Assembly: GCF_007751035.1 (NCBI RefSeq) | Contig: NZ_CP036433.1 | Coordinates: 2,771,001-2,835,000, forward strand | Length of the DNA: 64,000 bases | Direction of reading: 5' to 3' | Source: Lignipirellula cremea | GTDB lineage: Bacteria > Planctomycetota > Planctomycetia > Pirellulales > Pirellulaceae | Part shown: positions 44,446 to 54,911 of the stretch, piece after piece | Numbering within the stretch: position 1 is the stretch's first letter | Layout: the number at the start of each line of letters is the position of its first letter | Made by a program: the position numbers and the translations under genes | Notes under the pieces: model-generated | Database searches by the model: none | What the model was told of the DNA's origin: nothing | Seen by the model: the letters and a program-made list of their open reading frames with translations, nothing else

Positions 44446-46611
44446 ATGAGCGATCGCCCTGAACCTTCGCCGCCGCCGGGCCGCTCGCATCGCTGGCAGA
44501 TGTCCCCCGTTTTGTTGCTGGCCGCAGGCGTCTGCCTGGTGTGGGGATCGGCCCTGGCTTCGGGCGCCGCCCTCGGCTGGTGGTGGGTCGGCCTGATCGT
44601 CGGCGGTCTGCTGGTCATTGCCAGCACGGCCTGGTTCCGTCGTCGGTTGACCGAGGCTGACCTGGAGCGGCGCCACGGCCTGGAAGAACTGGCCCAGAAA
44701 CGCCGCGAGCAGAAGCTGGCCGCCGAGCAGTTTGAAGAACGCCGGAAAGACACGGAGCAGCAGCTGGAGAAAATCGCCGCCAGCCTGCAGACACGGGAAG
44801 AAACACTGGCGAACCGGCTGGTGACCTATCACGAATGGATGGAGTTCCCCCGGCCGATCAATCTGGACCAGGATAAATCCTCCGACGCGCTGCTGACGGA
44901 TCTGGCCAAAAAAGACAAGCAGCTGCTCAAACTGCTGGAAGACGAATCGAAATCCCTGTTTGAGAAAATCCGCCAGAATCGGTACATGGAAGACAATAAA
45001 TTCCAGCCTGACCTGCTGCGGAACGACGCCCTGGACCTGGTGCAAAGGGTCATCGATATTTATCGACCCGGCGGGAAGGAACGTCTGCTGGAAACCAGCC
45101 TGGCGCAGATCTTCCGCGCCGTCAGCCGGGCCAGCATCCAGTTCATGGTGGTGCTCGACCATGCCCCGGTCGACGTCCAGGAATACAACATTCGCGACCT
45201 GTACAACTACGTGCAGCGGGCCGTCAAAGCTTACGGCTATTACAAACGGGTCGAACCGTACTGGCCGTATCTCAACAGTGCGTTCTACCTGGGCCGGTTC
45301 GCCATGGGCGCCAACCCCATCACCCTGGGCGCCTGGTGGGTGCTAGGTTCGCTCAGCAGCCGCGGCATCAGGGCCATTGCCGAGAAGGTCGTCAACCAGC
45401 AGGCCATGTTGCTGTTGCATAACGTGATTCGCGTGATCGGTTTTGAAACGGCCGCCATTTACGGCGGCGAATTCCGCCATCGGGACGCCAACTGGATGTA
45501 CGGCGCCGAACTGGCCGAAATGATGAGCCGCTTCCCCACCACGCGGGAAAGCCTGGTGCATGCCCTCAAAGAGGTCGGTTCGCTGCAGCTGCGTAATGAG
45601 TATGACCGCGTGTTCCTGTACCGCGCGATCGCTTCCCATCAAACGGCAAACCCTGAGAGGTATCGGGCCCGCGTGGTCCTGTCCAACAGTGAACGCCGGG
45701 TGATCGCCGAGCGGCTGGAGAAATTCTGCAAGGCATTCCTGCACCCCGTCGGCGAAGAAACGGCCAAATGGCGCGATGGCGTCGAGCACCGACTGGGCGT
45801 GCAGTTGCATTCCGGCGGAGCCAAACCGTACGGTTCCGAGAGCGAACAGTGCATCGATGCGCTCCGTTCGCAGGCCAGCTTTCTCCTGGCCTTCAAAGAG
45901 CGAGAACCCGAAGACCTGGAGGCGTTGCTCGTGGAGTCAGCCGCCTGGAAGGAGCTGGACGAAGCCAGCCGGCAGAAGGTGCGCCAGGACCTGAGCGAGA
46001 ATCCGCCTTTCTTTTTCGAACAGCCGGACCTGGAGCCGGGCGGACGTCTGGCCGAGCAGTACCTGGCCGACATTGTGCGCTTGTCAGCCGATGTCAAACC
46101 GCCCAGCGCTCCGGCCGATGAGGCGTACCTGGAAGCGGCGGCCTGGCTGCGGGTGGACGAAGCGGCGGCCCGCTCCCGTCTGGCCAAAGAATATAACGCT
46201 CGTCTGTCGGCCAAGCTCCCGCCCGAGGCGCCGCGGCGGAAGCTCCCGCTGGCGGCCGCGCGGGCCGTGCTGACCTTGGCGCTGGAACGGCCGCCGTTGC
46301 TGTTTGTTTATCCGGCCCAGCTGCAGATCACCGAAGACGAAAAAGTCAGGCAGATCGAAGCCTGGCTGCTGGGCGTGGAGGAGGAAGCTTTGCTGCTGGC
46401 GATCGACCCGGAACCCCAGTTACTCTGGCGGGGACGTGCTCCGCTGCCGGCCCAGCGACTGCGCGGCGTGCTGAGCAGTACGTGCGAACTCAACGGCGGA
46501 CAACTGACCGGCGACGTGATCGATCCGGCCGCCTGCATTCACATCGCCGGGCCGACGATCGGCTCCTATTCCAGCTATTTCAAACCGCTGCACGACTTCT
46601 GCCAGGGCTAG
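44446..46611 (+). CDS. Membrane-anchored coiled-coil protein of unknown function
   Basis: A 721-residue protein. Two membrane helices are at about residues 20-60 (LLLAAGVCLVWGSALASGAA, WWVGLIVGGLLVIASTAWF). A coiled coil of about 60 residues follows (LEELAQKRREQKLAAEQFEE), then a large helical domain with IYRPGGKERLLETSLAQIFR, a short hydrophobic stretch (GANPITLGAWWVLGSLSSRG, about 288-307) like that of DUF697/EcsC-type proteins, and a C-terminal region of about 400 residues with no recognised motif. It probably acts with the preceding membrane protein. Function unknown. Confidence 0.75.
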   Translation: MSDRPEPSPPPGRSHRWQMSPVLLLAAGVCLVWGSALASGAALGWWWVGLIVGGLLVIASTAWFRRRLTEADLERRHGLEELAQKRREQKLAAEQFEERRKDTEQQLEKIAASLQTREETLANRLVTYHEWMEFPRPINLDQDKSSDALLTDLAKKDKQLLKLLEDESKSLFEKIRQNRYMEDNKFQPDLLRNDALDLVQRVIDIYRPGGKERLLETSLAQIFRAVSRASIQFMVVLDHAPVDVQEYNIRDLYNYVQRAVKAYGYYKRVEPYWPYLNSAFYLGRFAMGANPITLGAWWVLGSLSSRGIRAIAEKVVNQQAMLLLHNVIRVIGFETAAIYGGEFRHRDANWMYGAELAEMMSRFPTTRESLVHALKEVGSLQLRNEYDRVFLYRAIASHQTANPERYRARVVLSNSERRVIAERLEKFCKAFLHPVGEETAKWRDGVEHRLGVQLHSGGAKPYGSESEQCIDALRSQASFLLAFKEREPEDLEALLVESAAWKELDEASRQKVRQDLSENPPFFFEQPDLEPGGRLAEQYLADIVRLSADVKPPSAPADEAYLEAAAWLRVDEAAARSRLAKEYNARLSAKLPPEAPRRKLPLAAARAVLTLALERPPLLFVYPAQLQITEDEKVRQIEAWLLGVEEEALLLAIDPEPQLLWRGRAPLPAQRLRGVLSSTCELNGGQLTGDVIDPAACIHIAGPTIGSYSSYFKPLHDFCQG

Positions 46612-46786
46612 TCTCCGCGCTGGCAAAAAGAGCGTCCGGTGGATCGTAAAAACTTCAACTGGAAGTTACGCCCCGCCAGGGCTACAATAAGCCATACGCC
46701 GGTTCACGCCCCTCGGTCGACCTTCGTCCTGGACAGCTGGCGTACCCCCTTCTTCCCTCCCGCGTGCGCCCCTTCCGAGGCCGACC

Positions 46787-47848
46787 ATGAGCATCGTTCG
46801 TTGCATCTTTTCCGCAATCCTTCTGGCCCTGGCGATCGGCGGCGTTTTTGCGAACAGGACCGTTTCGGCAGCCGACGGCTTTTTCCTGGCGATCGGCGGC
46901 GTCGACGGGCGTGACGCCCAGGGGAACAAGCTGGAAGGCCAGTTTGGCACGCTTTATACGTCGGAAGACGGCGAAACCTGGAAGGAAGTTTTCCGCGGCG
47001 GACCGGTCAAGGAAGACTTTACCCACGCCAACAACAACATGTGGCGCTGCGCCACGTACGGCAACGGCCGGTTTGTCGTGACGGGCAATCCCAAAGGGGT
47101 GCTGGTCTCCGAGAACGGCCAGGACTGGCGAGTGATCAACGCTCCGGCCGGTTCGATGAGCGTGGAGTACGGCAACGGCCTGTTCCTCGCCCCCAACGCC
47201 GTGGGCTTTCTGGCCTCGAAAGACGGCCTGGAATGGGAGTCGCTTAAACCGCCGGTCGACTTCCAGATCTGGGGCGCCGAGGGAGCCGGCCATGTGCGTC
47301 AGTGCGTGTTCGGCAACGGCGTGTTTGTCTGCGTGGGGGAACAGCGACTGGGTGTTACGCGGGACGGCAAAACGTGGCTCCATCATCGCCTGCTGACGCC
47401 GGAACAGCGACCCGGGCGGAGTGTCCTGCTGTTCGGCAACGGCCGCTTCGTCTGGCTGTGCGAAAAAACACCGTCGATGACCAGCACCGACGGCGTCAAC
47501 TGGACGCCCATTGATCTCAAACTGCACGAAGGAGAGGGCGCGTTCGGCCAACACGGCGCCTTCGACGGCAAGCATTTCTGGACGGCGGCCCCGCACTGGA
47601 AAGAGCCGCTGAAGAACGTTTACCGGTCAGAAGACGGACAAACCTGGACCCAGGCGACCCAGAGCAAAGACCTGCCCGCCATTACCACCGCCGGCAACGG
47701 CCTGCTGCTGGCGAACGTCGGTTTCTCGCAAAGCTTCCGCTTCTCCCGCGACGGCGGCGACAGCTGGAAAGAAGTCAAAGTCGACGTCCCCAGTCGCAAG
47801 GTCTACTTCTTCAACGGCGAACGCATCGTCGGCCAAAGCGGCGGCTAA
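46787..47848 (+). CDS. Secreted beta-propeller (BNR/HCF136-like) protein
   Basis: A 353-residue exported protein. The signal peptide is about residues 1-29 (FSAILLALAIGGVFANRTVS). The rest consists of repeating blades with a ‘TSEDGETWKEV’-like turn: LYTSEDGETWKEVF, VLVSENGQDWRVI, FLASKDGLEWESL, GVTRDGKTWLHH, MTSTDGVNWTPI, VYRSEDGQTWTQA and RFSRDGGDSWKEV. This makes about seven blades as in sortilin/BNR propellers. A GNGRFVV-type strand alternates. It probably binds sugars or proteins outside the cell. No enzymatic residues are claimed. A TACAAT -10-like site precedes it at 46683. Confidence 0.82.
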   Translation: MSIVRCIFSAILLALAIGGVFANRTVSAADGFFLAIGGVDGRDAQGNKLEGQFGTLYTSEDGETWKEVFRGGPVKEDFTHANNNMWRCATYGNGRFVVTGNPKGVLVSENGQDWRVINAPAGSMSVEYGNGLFLAPNAVGFLASKDGLEWESLKPPVDFQIWGAEGAGHVRQCVFGNGVFVCVGEQRLGVTRDGKTWLHHRLLTPEQRPGRSVLLFGNGRFVWLCEKTPSMTSTDGVNWTPIDLKLHEGEGAFGQHGAFDGKHFWTAAPHWKEPLKNVYRSEDGQTWTQATQSKDLPAITTAGNGLLLANVGFSQSFRFSRDGGDSWKEVKVDVPSRKVYFFNGERIVGQSGG

Positions 47849-47901
47849 GCGGTAACGCTGCAGGTCAAAGCAAAAGATAAGGATGCACTGCACTGCCGAC
47901 C

Positions 47902-48639
47902 TTACCGCCACAGATCTCCGTCGGCGAACGGATGCAGCGGGTTGTCGAGGCTCGGCTTGGGCAGCGCTTTCAGGGCCAAGGCCGCCAGCCGCAGGTCGTC
48001 CTTCGTGGTGATCTTCAGATTCAGCGGCGAACCTTCGACGACCCGCACCGACTTGCCGGTCCGCTCGATCAGCTGCGATTCATCGGTCGGCTGAAAATCG
48101 CCGCGTCCCGCGTAAGCGTCGAGCAGCAACTGCCGAGCGAACACCTGCGGGGTCTGGGCTTCGTACAGCCGCTCTCGCGACACGGTCTCTTCGATCCGGC
48201 CGTTCGCCACCCGCTTTAACGTACCGGCGACCGGCGTCGCCAGAATGGCGGCCTGGCTTTCCACGGCTGCAGCAAACACGGCGTCGATCCAGGCTTCGGC
48301 CAGGCATGGCCGGGCTGCATCGTGGACGGCCACAAAATCAATCTCGGGCCGCACCTTCGCCAGGGCGCGCTCGACCGAGTCGGCCCGCTCCTGCCCGCCT
48401 TCGACCACTTCGATCCCCAGAATGGCGACGTTCGCCCCAAACCGGGCGAAAAAATCCTCCCGGTCGTCGGGCGAAATAACCACGATCGTCTGCTTCACGT
48501 CCGGCCGATTCTGGAACCGCTCAACACTGTGCAGCCAGACCGGTCGACCGTCCAGCGGGGCGTAAACTTTTTTGTAGTTCTGGTCGCGGAATCGACTGCT
48601 GCGGCCAGCGGCAGGCAGGATTACGGCGAAGGACGGCAC
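47902..48639 (-). CDS. ispD: 2-C-methyl-D-erythritol 4-phosphate cytidylyltransferase
   Basis: A 245-residue IspD, third step of the MEP isoprenoid pathway, which makes CDP-methylerythritol from CTP. The GTG start at 48639 has AAAGGGG seven bases upstream and yields the family N-terminus PSFAVILPAAGRSSRF. Further conserved stretches are FVAVHDAARPCLAEAWIDAV, ATPVAGTLKRV, EAQTPQVFARQLLLDAY and PTDESQLIERTGKSVRVVEG, then LKITTKDDLRLA. The catalytic Arg near the N-terminus is present in GRSSRF and Lys is seen in NYKKVYAPLDG. Dxr of the same pathway is at 55552, not in an operon with it. Confidence 0.93.
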   Translation of the reverse strand: MPSFAVILPAAGRSSRFRDQNYKKVYAPLDGRPVWLHSVERFQNRPDVKQTIVVISPDDREDFFARFGANVAILGIEVVEGGQERADSVERALAKVRPEIDFVAVHDAARPCLAEAWIDAVFAAAVESQAAILATPVAGTLKRVANGRIEETVSRERLYEAQTPQVFARQLLLDAYAGRGDFQPTDESQLIERTGKSVRVVEGSPLNLKITTKDDLRLAALALKALPKPSLDNPLHPFADGDLWR

Positions 48640-49425
48640 GGCAGACCCCTTTCGCGGGTGGAAAATAACAGACGGATGTGGGCGCCAGCGACGCGGTGCG
48701 GCGCTCGCCAGACGACTGTCATGGTAAACGTTCTTTTTCCTGATCGACAGGCGCCGCCGCCGTGGGCTTCCCACAACCGGCTGGTTGATCACCCGGATAA
48801 TCGCCCCGTCCCGCACAATCGCTCGGTCGGCGAAAAATTGGCCGCAGGTTGAGGGCTTTCTCTCAAGGTTCTGCGCCGAGGAGTCCGTCGCGCAGTAGGT
48901 TTGCTTTGTCAACGAACAGCGGCGGCCTGGAACGCGCTGTCCTGCCGTTGAAATCACGATGGCTTTCTCACCCCGTGTAAGGCAAGCTGGCGCTCTTGTG
49001 GCGCCGCTTGCCTTTTTTCTTTGGTCCGGGGCGGTCCCTGCCACTGCCGGCGGTTTCTCTTCCGCATTCCCCTGGCCTGCCTGTTGTAGCCGTTGGCAGC
49101 GTGCGATTCTGCCTGGCTTTGTCGGCGGGGGTTTTCTATCTGGGCGATCTGTCGGGGCGCCGGTGGGCCCCCTCATCTTGCGCGGGGCTTTCGCCTATAA
49201 TAGATATCAGCGTTTCGCCGCGCTAGAGTGCGTTCCTGTAACCTGGAACCCCCTGATTGATGTAACGGATTGAAGTAACGCGCTGCCGTGTGACCAGCGG
49301 CTGGTTCGTTTTGCCTGGCGGCGCCCTGGGAGGCTGTCAGGCGATCGCCCCTTGTGGCCCGCCCTGTCCTTTTCCGCTGATCACTGGCCTGCTGTTCGTC
49401 CCTTCGGTGGGGCGTCTGAGATTCT
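48640..49425. other. Long gap with orphan terminator
   Basis: About 785 bases. A strong plus-strand terminator lies at 48979-49022 although no plus-strand gene precedes it closely. A TATAAT at 49196-49201 could be the -10 of the oxidoreductase gene at 49426. No protein gene is supported. Confidence 0.55.
48979..49022 (+). terminator. Strong rho-independent terminator without a matching upstream gene
   Basis: The stem pairs AAGGCAAGC with GCTTGCCTT (9 bp), continues after a single bulged T with GGCGC/GCGCC (5 bp), has a 7-base loop, and is followed by TTTTCTTT. It is oriented for plus-strand transcription. The minus strand has no T-tract. Confidence 0.85.
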
Positions 49426-52400
49426 ATGGATAAAGAGCGCGAACGCATCCAGGCCGACTTGCGAGGCCTGATCGAGGGCGACGCCCGGTGCGACGATGTG
49501 TTTGTGCAGATGTACGCGTCCGACGCCAGCATTTTTGAGCTTCGCCCGCTGGCCGTCGTCCGTCCGAAAAGCGTGGACGATGTTTCCGCCGTCGTCAAAT
49601 ACGCGGCCGAACGGGGCATCCCCATCCATGCCCGCGGAGCCGGAACGGGCGTGGCCGGCGAATCGCTAGGCAACGGGATTGTGATTGATTTCTCACATTC
49701 CATGCGACGCGTGATTTCCATCGATGAACACACCGCCCGCGTCCAGCCCGGGGTAGTGCACGCCAATCTGAACCGCCATCTGGCCCGCCGCGGACGGCTG
49801 TTCGGGCCGGATCCGGCCACCCGCAGCGTCACCACCATGGGCAGCGTGCTGGCTCTTGATGGTTCCGGCAGCCACTGGCTGAAGTACGGCTCGGCCCGGT
49901 CGCGCGTCAAGTCGATGCAGGTGGTGCTGGCCGACGGCGAAATCATGGAGGTCAACAAGCACCTGATCGGCGATCCGGCGGAAGCAGCCGCGGCGCCCCG
50001 GCGGTCGGAACTGGTGCAGCGTTTGACCGACCTGATCATGCGGCACGCCGACACCATCCGGAACCAGCAACCCAAGTCGCTTGTCAATCGTAGCGGCTAC
50101 CATTTGAACGATGTGGTCGAACAGGGCCAGCTCGACCTGGCACGACTGCTGGTCGGCTCCGAAGGCACGCTCGCCCTGATCACCGAAGCGACCGTGATAA
50201 CCGACCCGCTGCCGTTACATCGGGGCGTGGCGTTGTTCTTCTTCGAACGTCTGGATCTGGCGGCCCGCGGCGCGCTGGAAGCGGCCAACCTGGACATTTC
50301 CGCTTGCGACCTGATGGACCGGCGGCTGCTGACGATCGCCCGGGAAGCGAACCCCCGTTTTGAAGCGCTCATCCCCCGCGGCTGTGAGGCCCTGCTGCTG
50401 ATCGAACTGCAGGACGACAGCGAAAGCGACCTGCGGGCCCGGATCCAGAATCTGGTCAATCGCCTGCAGCGTCGCAAGCGGCTGGCGTTTGACTCGCGCT
50501 CCACGCTGGATCGCGAAGAGCGGAACCTTTACTGGCGGCTGACGCGGCGCGTCGTGCCGACCTTGTATCGCCTGAAAGGCTCCACGCGGCCGCTGCCGTT
50601 TATTGAAGATATCGCCGTGCCGCCCGCCCAGTTACCGGACTTTCTGGTGACGCTGCAGAATGTGCTCAAGGCGCACCAGGTGACCGCGTCGTTGTTCGCC
50701 CATGCGGCCCACGGACAGTTGCATGTGCGGCCGTTCCTGGATCTGGCGAACCCCGACAACGTGCGCAAAATGCAAGGCCTGGCGGCCGACCTGTACGACG
50801 AAGTCCTGCGCGTCGGCGGCACCATCAGCGGCGAGCACGGCGACGGCCTTAGCCGCACCTGGTACGCCCGGCGACAGCACGGCCCGTTGTACGACGTTTT
50901 CCGCGATGTGAAGCGAGTCTTCGATCCGCAGTCGATCCTGAACCCCGGCAAGGTGGTCGCCGACGCGCCCCAGCCGCTGGCCAAAAACCTGCGGCCCGTA
51001 ACGGCCTACGAAGCAGAGAAAAGCAGCGACCTTGAAGAACCAGTCCCGGTCGACGATCTCCCCGCCCCCAGCCCCGCCGCCCGATTGCCGCTGCAGCTGG
51101 TCTGGGAGGAAGGCGAACTGCCGTACGCTGCGCGCAACTGTAACGGTTGCGGGCGTTGTCGCACGCAATCAACCGTCGAGCGGATGTGCCCTGTCTTCCG
51201 CCTGGCCCCTTCCGAAGAGGCGGCTCCCCGCAGCAAGGCCAACCTGTTGCGGGCCGTACTTACCGGCGAACTTGATCGCGACCACCTGACCTCCGACGCA
51301 TTCAAGGCGGTCGCCGACCTGTGCGTCCACTGCCACCAGTGTCGGCTGGAATGTCCGGCCGGGGTCGACATTCCCAAGCTGGCCGTCGAAGCGAAGGGGC
51401 AGTACGTGGCCGTGAACGGTCTCTCGCTGACGGACTCCTGGATGACACGACTTGACACCATCGCCAAGTGGTGCAGCCTGTCGAGCCCGGCGGCCAACTG
51501 GGCCCTGTCCAGTCCCACGATGCGGTGGATGATCGAGAAACTCTTTGGCGTCGCCCAGGGGCGCAAGCTGCCGCGCTTCGCCGCCCGCAGTTTTATGCGA
51601 CTGGCGCAGCGCCGGCGCCTGACCCGTCCCACCCGCCGCACCGACCGGAAGGTGCTGTACTTTGTCGACCTGTACGCCAACTGGTTCGACGTGCAGCTGG
51701 CGGAAGCGTTTACGGCCGTGCTGGAACACAACGGGGTCGCCGTTTACGTGCATCCGCGGCAATCGCCCGCCGGCATGCAGTCGATCGCCGTGGGGGCCGT
51801 GGATCGGGCCAAACGGCTGGCAGCCCGGAATGTTTCGCTGCTGGCCGACGCCGTGCGGCAAGGGTACCACATCGCTTCGACGGAGCCGTCCGCCGCCTTG
51901 TGTCTGAAACGCGAGTACCCCCAGCTGATCGACGACGACGACGCCCGACTGGTCGCCGACAATTCCAGCGAAGCGTGCGAATACCTGATGCAACTGCATC
52001 GCGAAGGGCGACTGGAACTGGACCTGCGACCGATGAACATTACCGTCGGTTACCACCAGCCTTGCCATGTCAGGGCGCTGGCGGAACCGCGGCTGGGCGG
52101 CTTGCCGGAAACTTCGGCCGGTGAGAGTCTCATGCGGCTGATCCCGGGTCTGAATGTGCGCACGATTGACCGCGGCTGCTCCGGCATGGCGGGTCTCTGG
52201 GGGATCAAACGCCAGAACTATCGCAGCAGCCTGCGGTCCGGCTGGGGGCTGATCTCCGCGCTCCGCGATCCGCTGTTGACCGTGGGCGCCACCGAGTGCT
52301 CCTGTTGCAAAATCCAGATGGAGCAAGGCGTATCCAAGCCGACCGTGCACCCGCTGAAACTGCTGGCCCTGGCGTACAACCTGATGCCGGAACTCGACGA

Positions 52401-52440
52401 CCTGCTGACCGCCCGCAGCAATGAACTGCTAACGAGCTAA
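49426..52440 (+). CDS. FAD-linked oxidase fused to 4Fe-4S / CCG-domain subunit (GlcD-GlpC-like)
   Basis: A 1004-residue oxidoreductase. The N-terminal half (about 1-510) is a GlcD/D-lactate-dehydrogenase-like flavoprotein: LAVVRPKSVDDVSAVVKYAA, HARGAGTGVAGESLGNGIVI, GSEGTLALITEATVI and ISGEHGDGLSRTWYA. After a linker there are two 4Fe-4S motifs, CNGCGRC at 572-578 with CP later, and CVHCHQCRLEC at 633-643. Then comes a Cys-rich CCG-type domain (GYHQPCHVRALAEP, DRGCSGMAGLWGI, ATECSCCKIQMEQG). Such fusions oxidise 2-hydroxy acids and pass electrons to the membrane quinone pool. The substrate (glycolate, lactate or 2-hydroxyglutarate) is open. Confidence 0.9.
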   Translation: MDKERERIQADLRGLIEGDARCDDVFVQMYASDASIFELRPLAVVRPKSVDDVSAVVKYAAERGIPIHARGAGTGVAGESLGNGIVIDFSHSMRRVISIDEHTARVQPGVVHANLNRHLARRGRLFGPDPATRSVTTMGSVLALDGSGSHWLKYGSARSRVKSMQVVLADGEIMEVNKHLIGDPAEAAAAPRRSELVQRLTDLIMRHADTIRNQQPKSLVNRSGYHLNDVVEQGQLDLARLLVGSEGTLALITEATVITDPLPLHRGVALFFFERLDLAARGALEAANLDISACDLMDRRLLTIAREANPRFEALIPRGCEALLLIELQDDSESDLRARIQNLVNRLQRRKRLAFDSRSTLDREERNLYWRLTRRVVPTLYRLKGSTRPLPFIEDIAVPPAQLPDFLVTLQNVLKAHQVTASLFAHAAHGQLHVRPFLDLANPDNVRKMQGLAADLYDEVLRVGGTISGEHGDGLSRTWYARRQHGPLYDVFRDVKRVFDPQSILNPGKVVADAPQPLAKNLRPVTAYEAEKSSDLEEPVPVDDLPAPSPAARLPLQLVWEEGELPYAARNCNGCGRCRTQSTVERMCPVFRLAPSEEAAPRSKANLLRAVLTGELDRDHLTSDAFKAVADLCVHCHQCRLECPAGVDIPKLAVEAKGQYVAVNGLSLTDSWMTRLDTIAKWCSLSSPAANWALSSPTMRWMIEKLFGVAQGRKLPRFAARSFMRLAQRRRLTRPTRRTDRKVLYFVDLYANWFDVQLAEAFTAVLEHNGVAVYVHPRQSPAGMQSIAVGAVDRAKRLAARNVSLLADAVRQGYHIASTEPSAALCLKREYPQLIDDDDARLVADNSSEACEYLMQLHREGRLELDLRPMNITVGYHQPCHVRALAEPRLGGLPETSAGESLMRLIPGLNVRTIDRGCSGMAGLWGIKRQNYRSSLRSGWGLISALRDPLLTVGATECSCCKIQMEQGVSKPTVHPLKLLALAYNLMPELDDLLTARSNELLTS

Positions 52441-52468
52441 GCTACTTTAGAAAACGGAATGCGACATT

Positions 52469-52714
52469 ATGCGAGTCACCGTGACCTTGTTCGCTGCCGC
52501 GCAGGAAGCGACCGGCAGTTCCCTGCTGGAACTGGAACTGGAGGACACGGCGACGGTCGCTGATCTGCGCGACGCGCTGGTGCTGCAGTCGCCCGCCCTG
52601 GGACCGATGATGTCGCACTGTCTGGTCGCAATCGACGCCGACTACGCGGCCGACAGCACGATCCTGTCGCCGGACCAGGAAATCGCCCTGATCCCGCCCG
52701 TCAGCGGCGGCTAA
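52469..52714 (+). CDS. moaD: Molybdopterin synthase small subunit MoaD
   Basis: An 81-residue MoaD, the standard length, ending in the Gly-Gly that carries the thiocarboxylate. The pattern TVTLFAAAQEATGSSLLELE, ATVADLRDALVLQSPAL and ILSPDQEIALIPPVSGG is typical. It gives sulfur to precursor Z together with MoaE. No moaE gene lies nearby. The stop codon is in the loop of a terminator hairpin. It follows the FAD/Fe-S gene by 28 bases and may be transcribed with it. Confidence 0.9.
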   Translation: MRVTVTLFAAAQEATGSSLLELELEDTATVADLRDALVLQSPALGPMMSHCLVAIDADYAADSTILSPDQEIALIPPVSGG

Positions 52715-52734
52715 CGCCGCCGCCCTCTTTTTTT
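52704..52734 (+). terminator. Terminator overlapping the moaD stop codon
   Basis: A perfect 8-bp GC stem (GCGGCGGC at 52704-52711 with GCCGCCGC at 52716-52723) encloses TAAC, which contains the moaD stop, and is followed by CCTC and seven T. It ends the moaD transcript and lies before the convergent ftsH gene. Confidence 0.8.
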
Positions 52735-52778
52735 CCTGTGGTCGCGTGTACTTCACGCTCCCTGACGGTTGCAGCGGC

Positions 52779-54911
52779 TTAACTGGCGCCGCCGGCTTCC
52801 TGCGGCGGTTCGTCCTGCTCGGGCTGCTGGTGCCGGGAGTAATGATTCCGCGGACGGTTTTCCATCGTGCCGGGCACGACCAGCGGGCCGGTGGAGTTCT
52901 CTTCGATGATCTCTTTCAACTCGTCGGCGTCGATCGATTCGACTTCAATCAGCCGCTGGGTCAGCGCCTCGAGGGCGGCTCGCCGGGCGTCCAGAATGTG
53001 CCGCACGCTTTCGATCCCTTCATCGATAATGCGTTTGACTTCCTGGTCGATCTGCCGCGAGGTGTTCTCGCTGTAGCCGCGGGTCCGTTCTTCGCTTTGA
53101 CCGTTCGCCAGGAAGGGGGAGCGGTTGGACTCGCGGTAGTTGACCCGGCCCATCCGGCTCATGCCGAAGTCCATCACCATGGCCCGGGCGATGTTGGTGG
53201 CCCTTTCCAGGTCGTTCTGGGCGCCAGTGGAGATATCGGTATAGATGATCTCTTCTGCGACCGTGCCGGCCAGCAGCACCTGAATCCGACTTTCCAGCTC
53301 GCACTGGGTCATCAGGTAACGGTCTTCATCGGGCCGCTGCATGGTGTAACCGAGCGCCGCCATGCCGCGGGGAATGATGGAAACCTTGTGCACCGGATCG
53401 GTGTTCGGCAGGCTGTACGCCACCAGGGCGTGGCCCGATTCGTGATACGCGACGCGGTTCTTTTCGTCGCCGTTCATGATCCGCTGCTTCTTTTCCAGAC
53501 CGGCCGTAACCCGCTCCACCCCTTCGTTGAACTCCTTCATGCCGACGGAGTTCTTCTCGTTCCGGGCGGCCAGCAGGCAGGCTTCGTTCACCAGGTTGGC
53601 CAGGTCCGCGCCGACAAAACCGGGCGTAATGGCGGCGACCCCTTTCAGGTCGACGGTCGGATCCAGTTTGACCGACTTCACATGCACCTTGAGAATCTCT
53701 TCCCGCCCACGGACATCGGGCCGATCGACCATCACATGGCGATCAAAACGACCGGGCCGCATGAGCGCGGGGTCAAGTGTTTCCGGCCGGTTCGAGGCCG
53801 CCATTACGATCACGCCGGTGTTCGGGGCGAAGCCGTCCATCTCGACCAGCAAGGCATTGAGCGTTTGCTCCCGTTCATCGTGCCCGCCGACCAGGCTGCC
53901 GCCGCGGGTTTTGCCGAGCGCGTCGAGTTCGTCGATAAAGATGATACAGGGCGCTTTGGCTTCCGCCTGCTGGAACATATCGCGGACTCGGGCGGCGCCG
54001 ACGCCGACGAACATTTCGACAAAGTCACTGCCTGACAGGCTAAAGAACGGGGTCCCCGCTTCGCCGGCGATCGCTTTGGCCAGCAGCGTTTTCCCGGTTC
54101 CGGGAGGACCGACCAGCAGCACGCCTTTGGGGATGCGTCCGCCCAGGCGATGGTACTTTTCCGGCGAACGGAGAAAGTCGACGACCTCGCGGACTTCTTC
54201 GACGGCTTCGTCGATGCCAGCGACGTCGTCAAACATGACGCCCAGATCTTCCTGGGCGAAGAGCTTGCCGCGGCTGCGGCCGAACTGCATGGGCGAGCCC
54301 ACTCCGCTCAGGCGTCGCATCATCAGCAGGAACAGCACCACAAACAGCAGCGTCATGATCAGGGCGGGGGCGTACGTCCATAGCACGGTCGGCCCTTCGA
54401 CAAACTTCCAGTCGATGTTGTACTCGCCCAGTTTGGCGGTCAGCTCCGAGGCGCGCTTGTCGGAGTTGTTGGTGTAGGTGACGAAGTCGACCCCTTTTTT
54501 CACATCCTCGGGCGGGCCCGGCGGATTGAGCGTTTCCAGATCAACTTTGCCGCGGATCTGGCGGTCGTCGACGCGGACATCGCGCAGATTGCTGAAGCGG
54601 GTCACCTTGCCCGGTTTGCCGTCGCCGGTTGGATCCGAGGTAACCAGGATCGAGCCGTCGCGGACCTTTTCTCCCTCAGGGGCCAGTTGGGTCTCGGCTT
54701 CGGACCAGGGGACAAACTGGTGGTTTTTGTCTCGTTTGCTATGCTCGACCAGCCGCTCAAAGTCGGGGTAAGCCAGGGGCCGGCGGTTGGCGTTGAGCAT
54801 GACGCCAACGACCAGCAGCACCGCCACAATCGCCAGCAAGGCATACCAGATAAAGTTCTGTGTGCCGGGAGTCCGTTCGCCTTTGCGACGAGAAGAGTTG
54901 TCGTCGTTCAT
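52779..54911 (-). CDS. ftsH: ATP-dependent zinc metalloprotease FtsH
   Basis: A 710-residue FtsH. It degrades membrane and some soluble proteins. A first membrane helix is near residues 22-40 ([18 protein letters not shown]), then a periplasmic part (about 41-180) that is longer than in E. coli, and a second helix ([19 protein letters not shown]). The AAA+ domain follows: Walker [13 protein letters not shown], Walker [13 protein letters not shown], and the second region of homology [12 protein letters not shown]. The zinc protease site HESGH is at about residues 490-494, with the third ligand region [14 protein letters not shown]. The C-terminus is acidic/Pro-rich ([13 protein letters not shown]). 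Confidence 0.95.
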   Translation of the reverse strand: MNDDNSSRRKGERTPGTQNFIWYALLAIVAVLLVVGVMLNANRRPLAYPDFERLVEHSKRDKNHQFVPWSEAETQLAPEGEKVRDGSILVTSDPTGDGKPGKVTRFSNLRDVRVDDRQIRGKVDLETLNPPGPPEDVKKGVDFVTYTNNSDKRASELTAKLGEYNIDWKFVEGPTVLWTYAPALIMTLLFVVLFLLMMRRLSGVGSPMQFGRSRGKLFAQEDLGVMFDDVAGIDEAVEEVREVVDFLRSPEKYHRLGGRIPKGVLLVGPPGTGKTLLAKAIAGEAGTPFFSLSGSDFVEMFVGVGAARVRDMFQQAEAKAPCIIFIDELDALGKTRGGSLVGGHDEREQTLNALLVEMDGFAPNTGVIVMAASNRPETLDPALMRPGRFDRHVMVDRPDVRGREEILKVHVKSVKLDPTVDLKGVAAITPGFVGADLANLVNEACLLAARNEKNSVGMKEFNEGVERVTAGLEKKQRIMNGDEKNRVAYHESGHALVAYSLPNTDPVHKVSIIPRGMAALGYTMQRPDEDRYLMTQCELESRIQVLLAGTVAEEIIYTDISTGAQNDLERATNIARAMVMDFGMSRMGRVNYRESNRSPFLANGQSEERTRGYSENTSRQIDQEVKRIIDEGIESVRHILDARRAALEALTQRLIEVESIDADELKEIIEENSTGPLVVPGTMENRPRNHYSRHQQPEQDEPPQEAGGAS

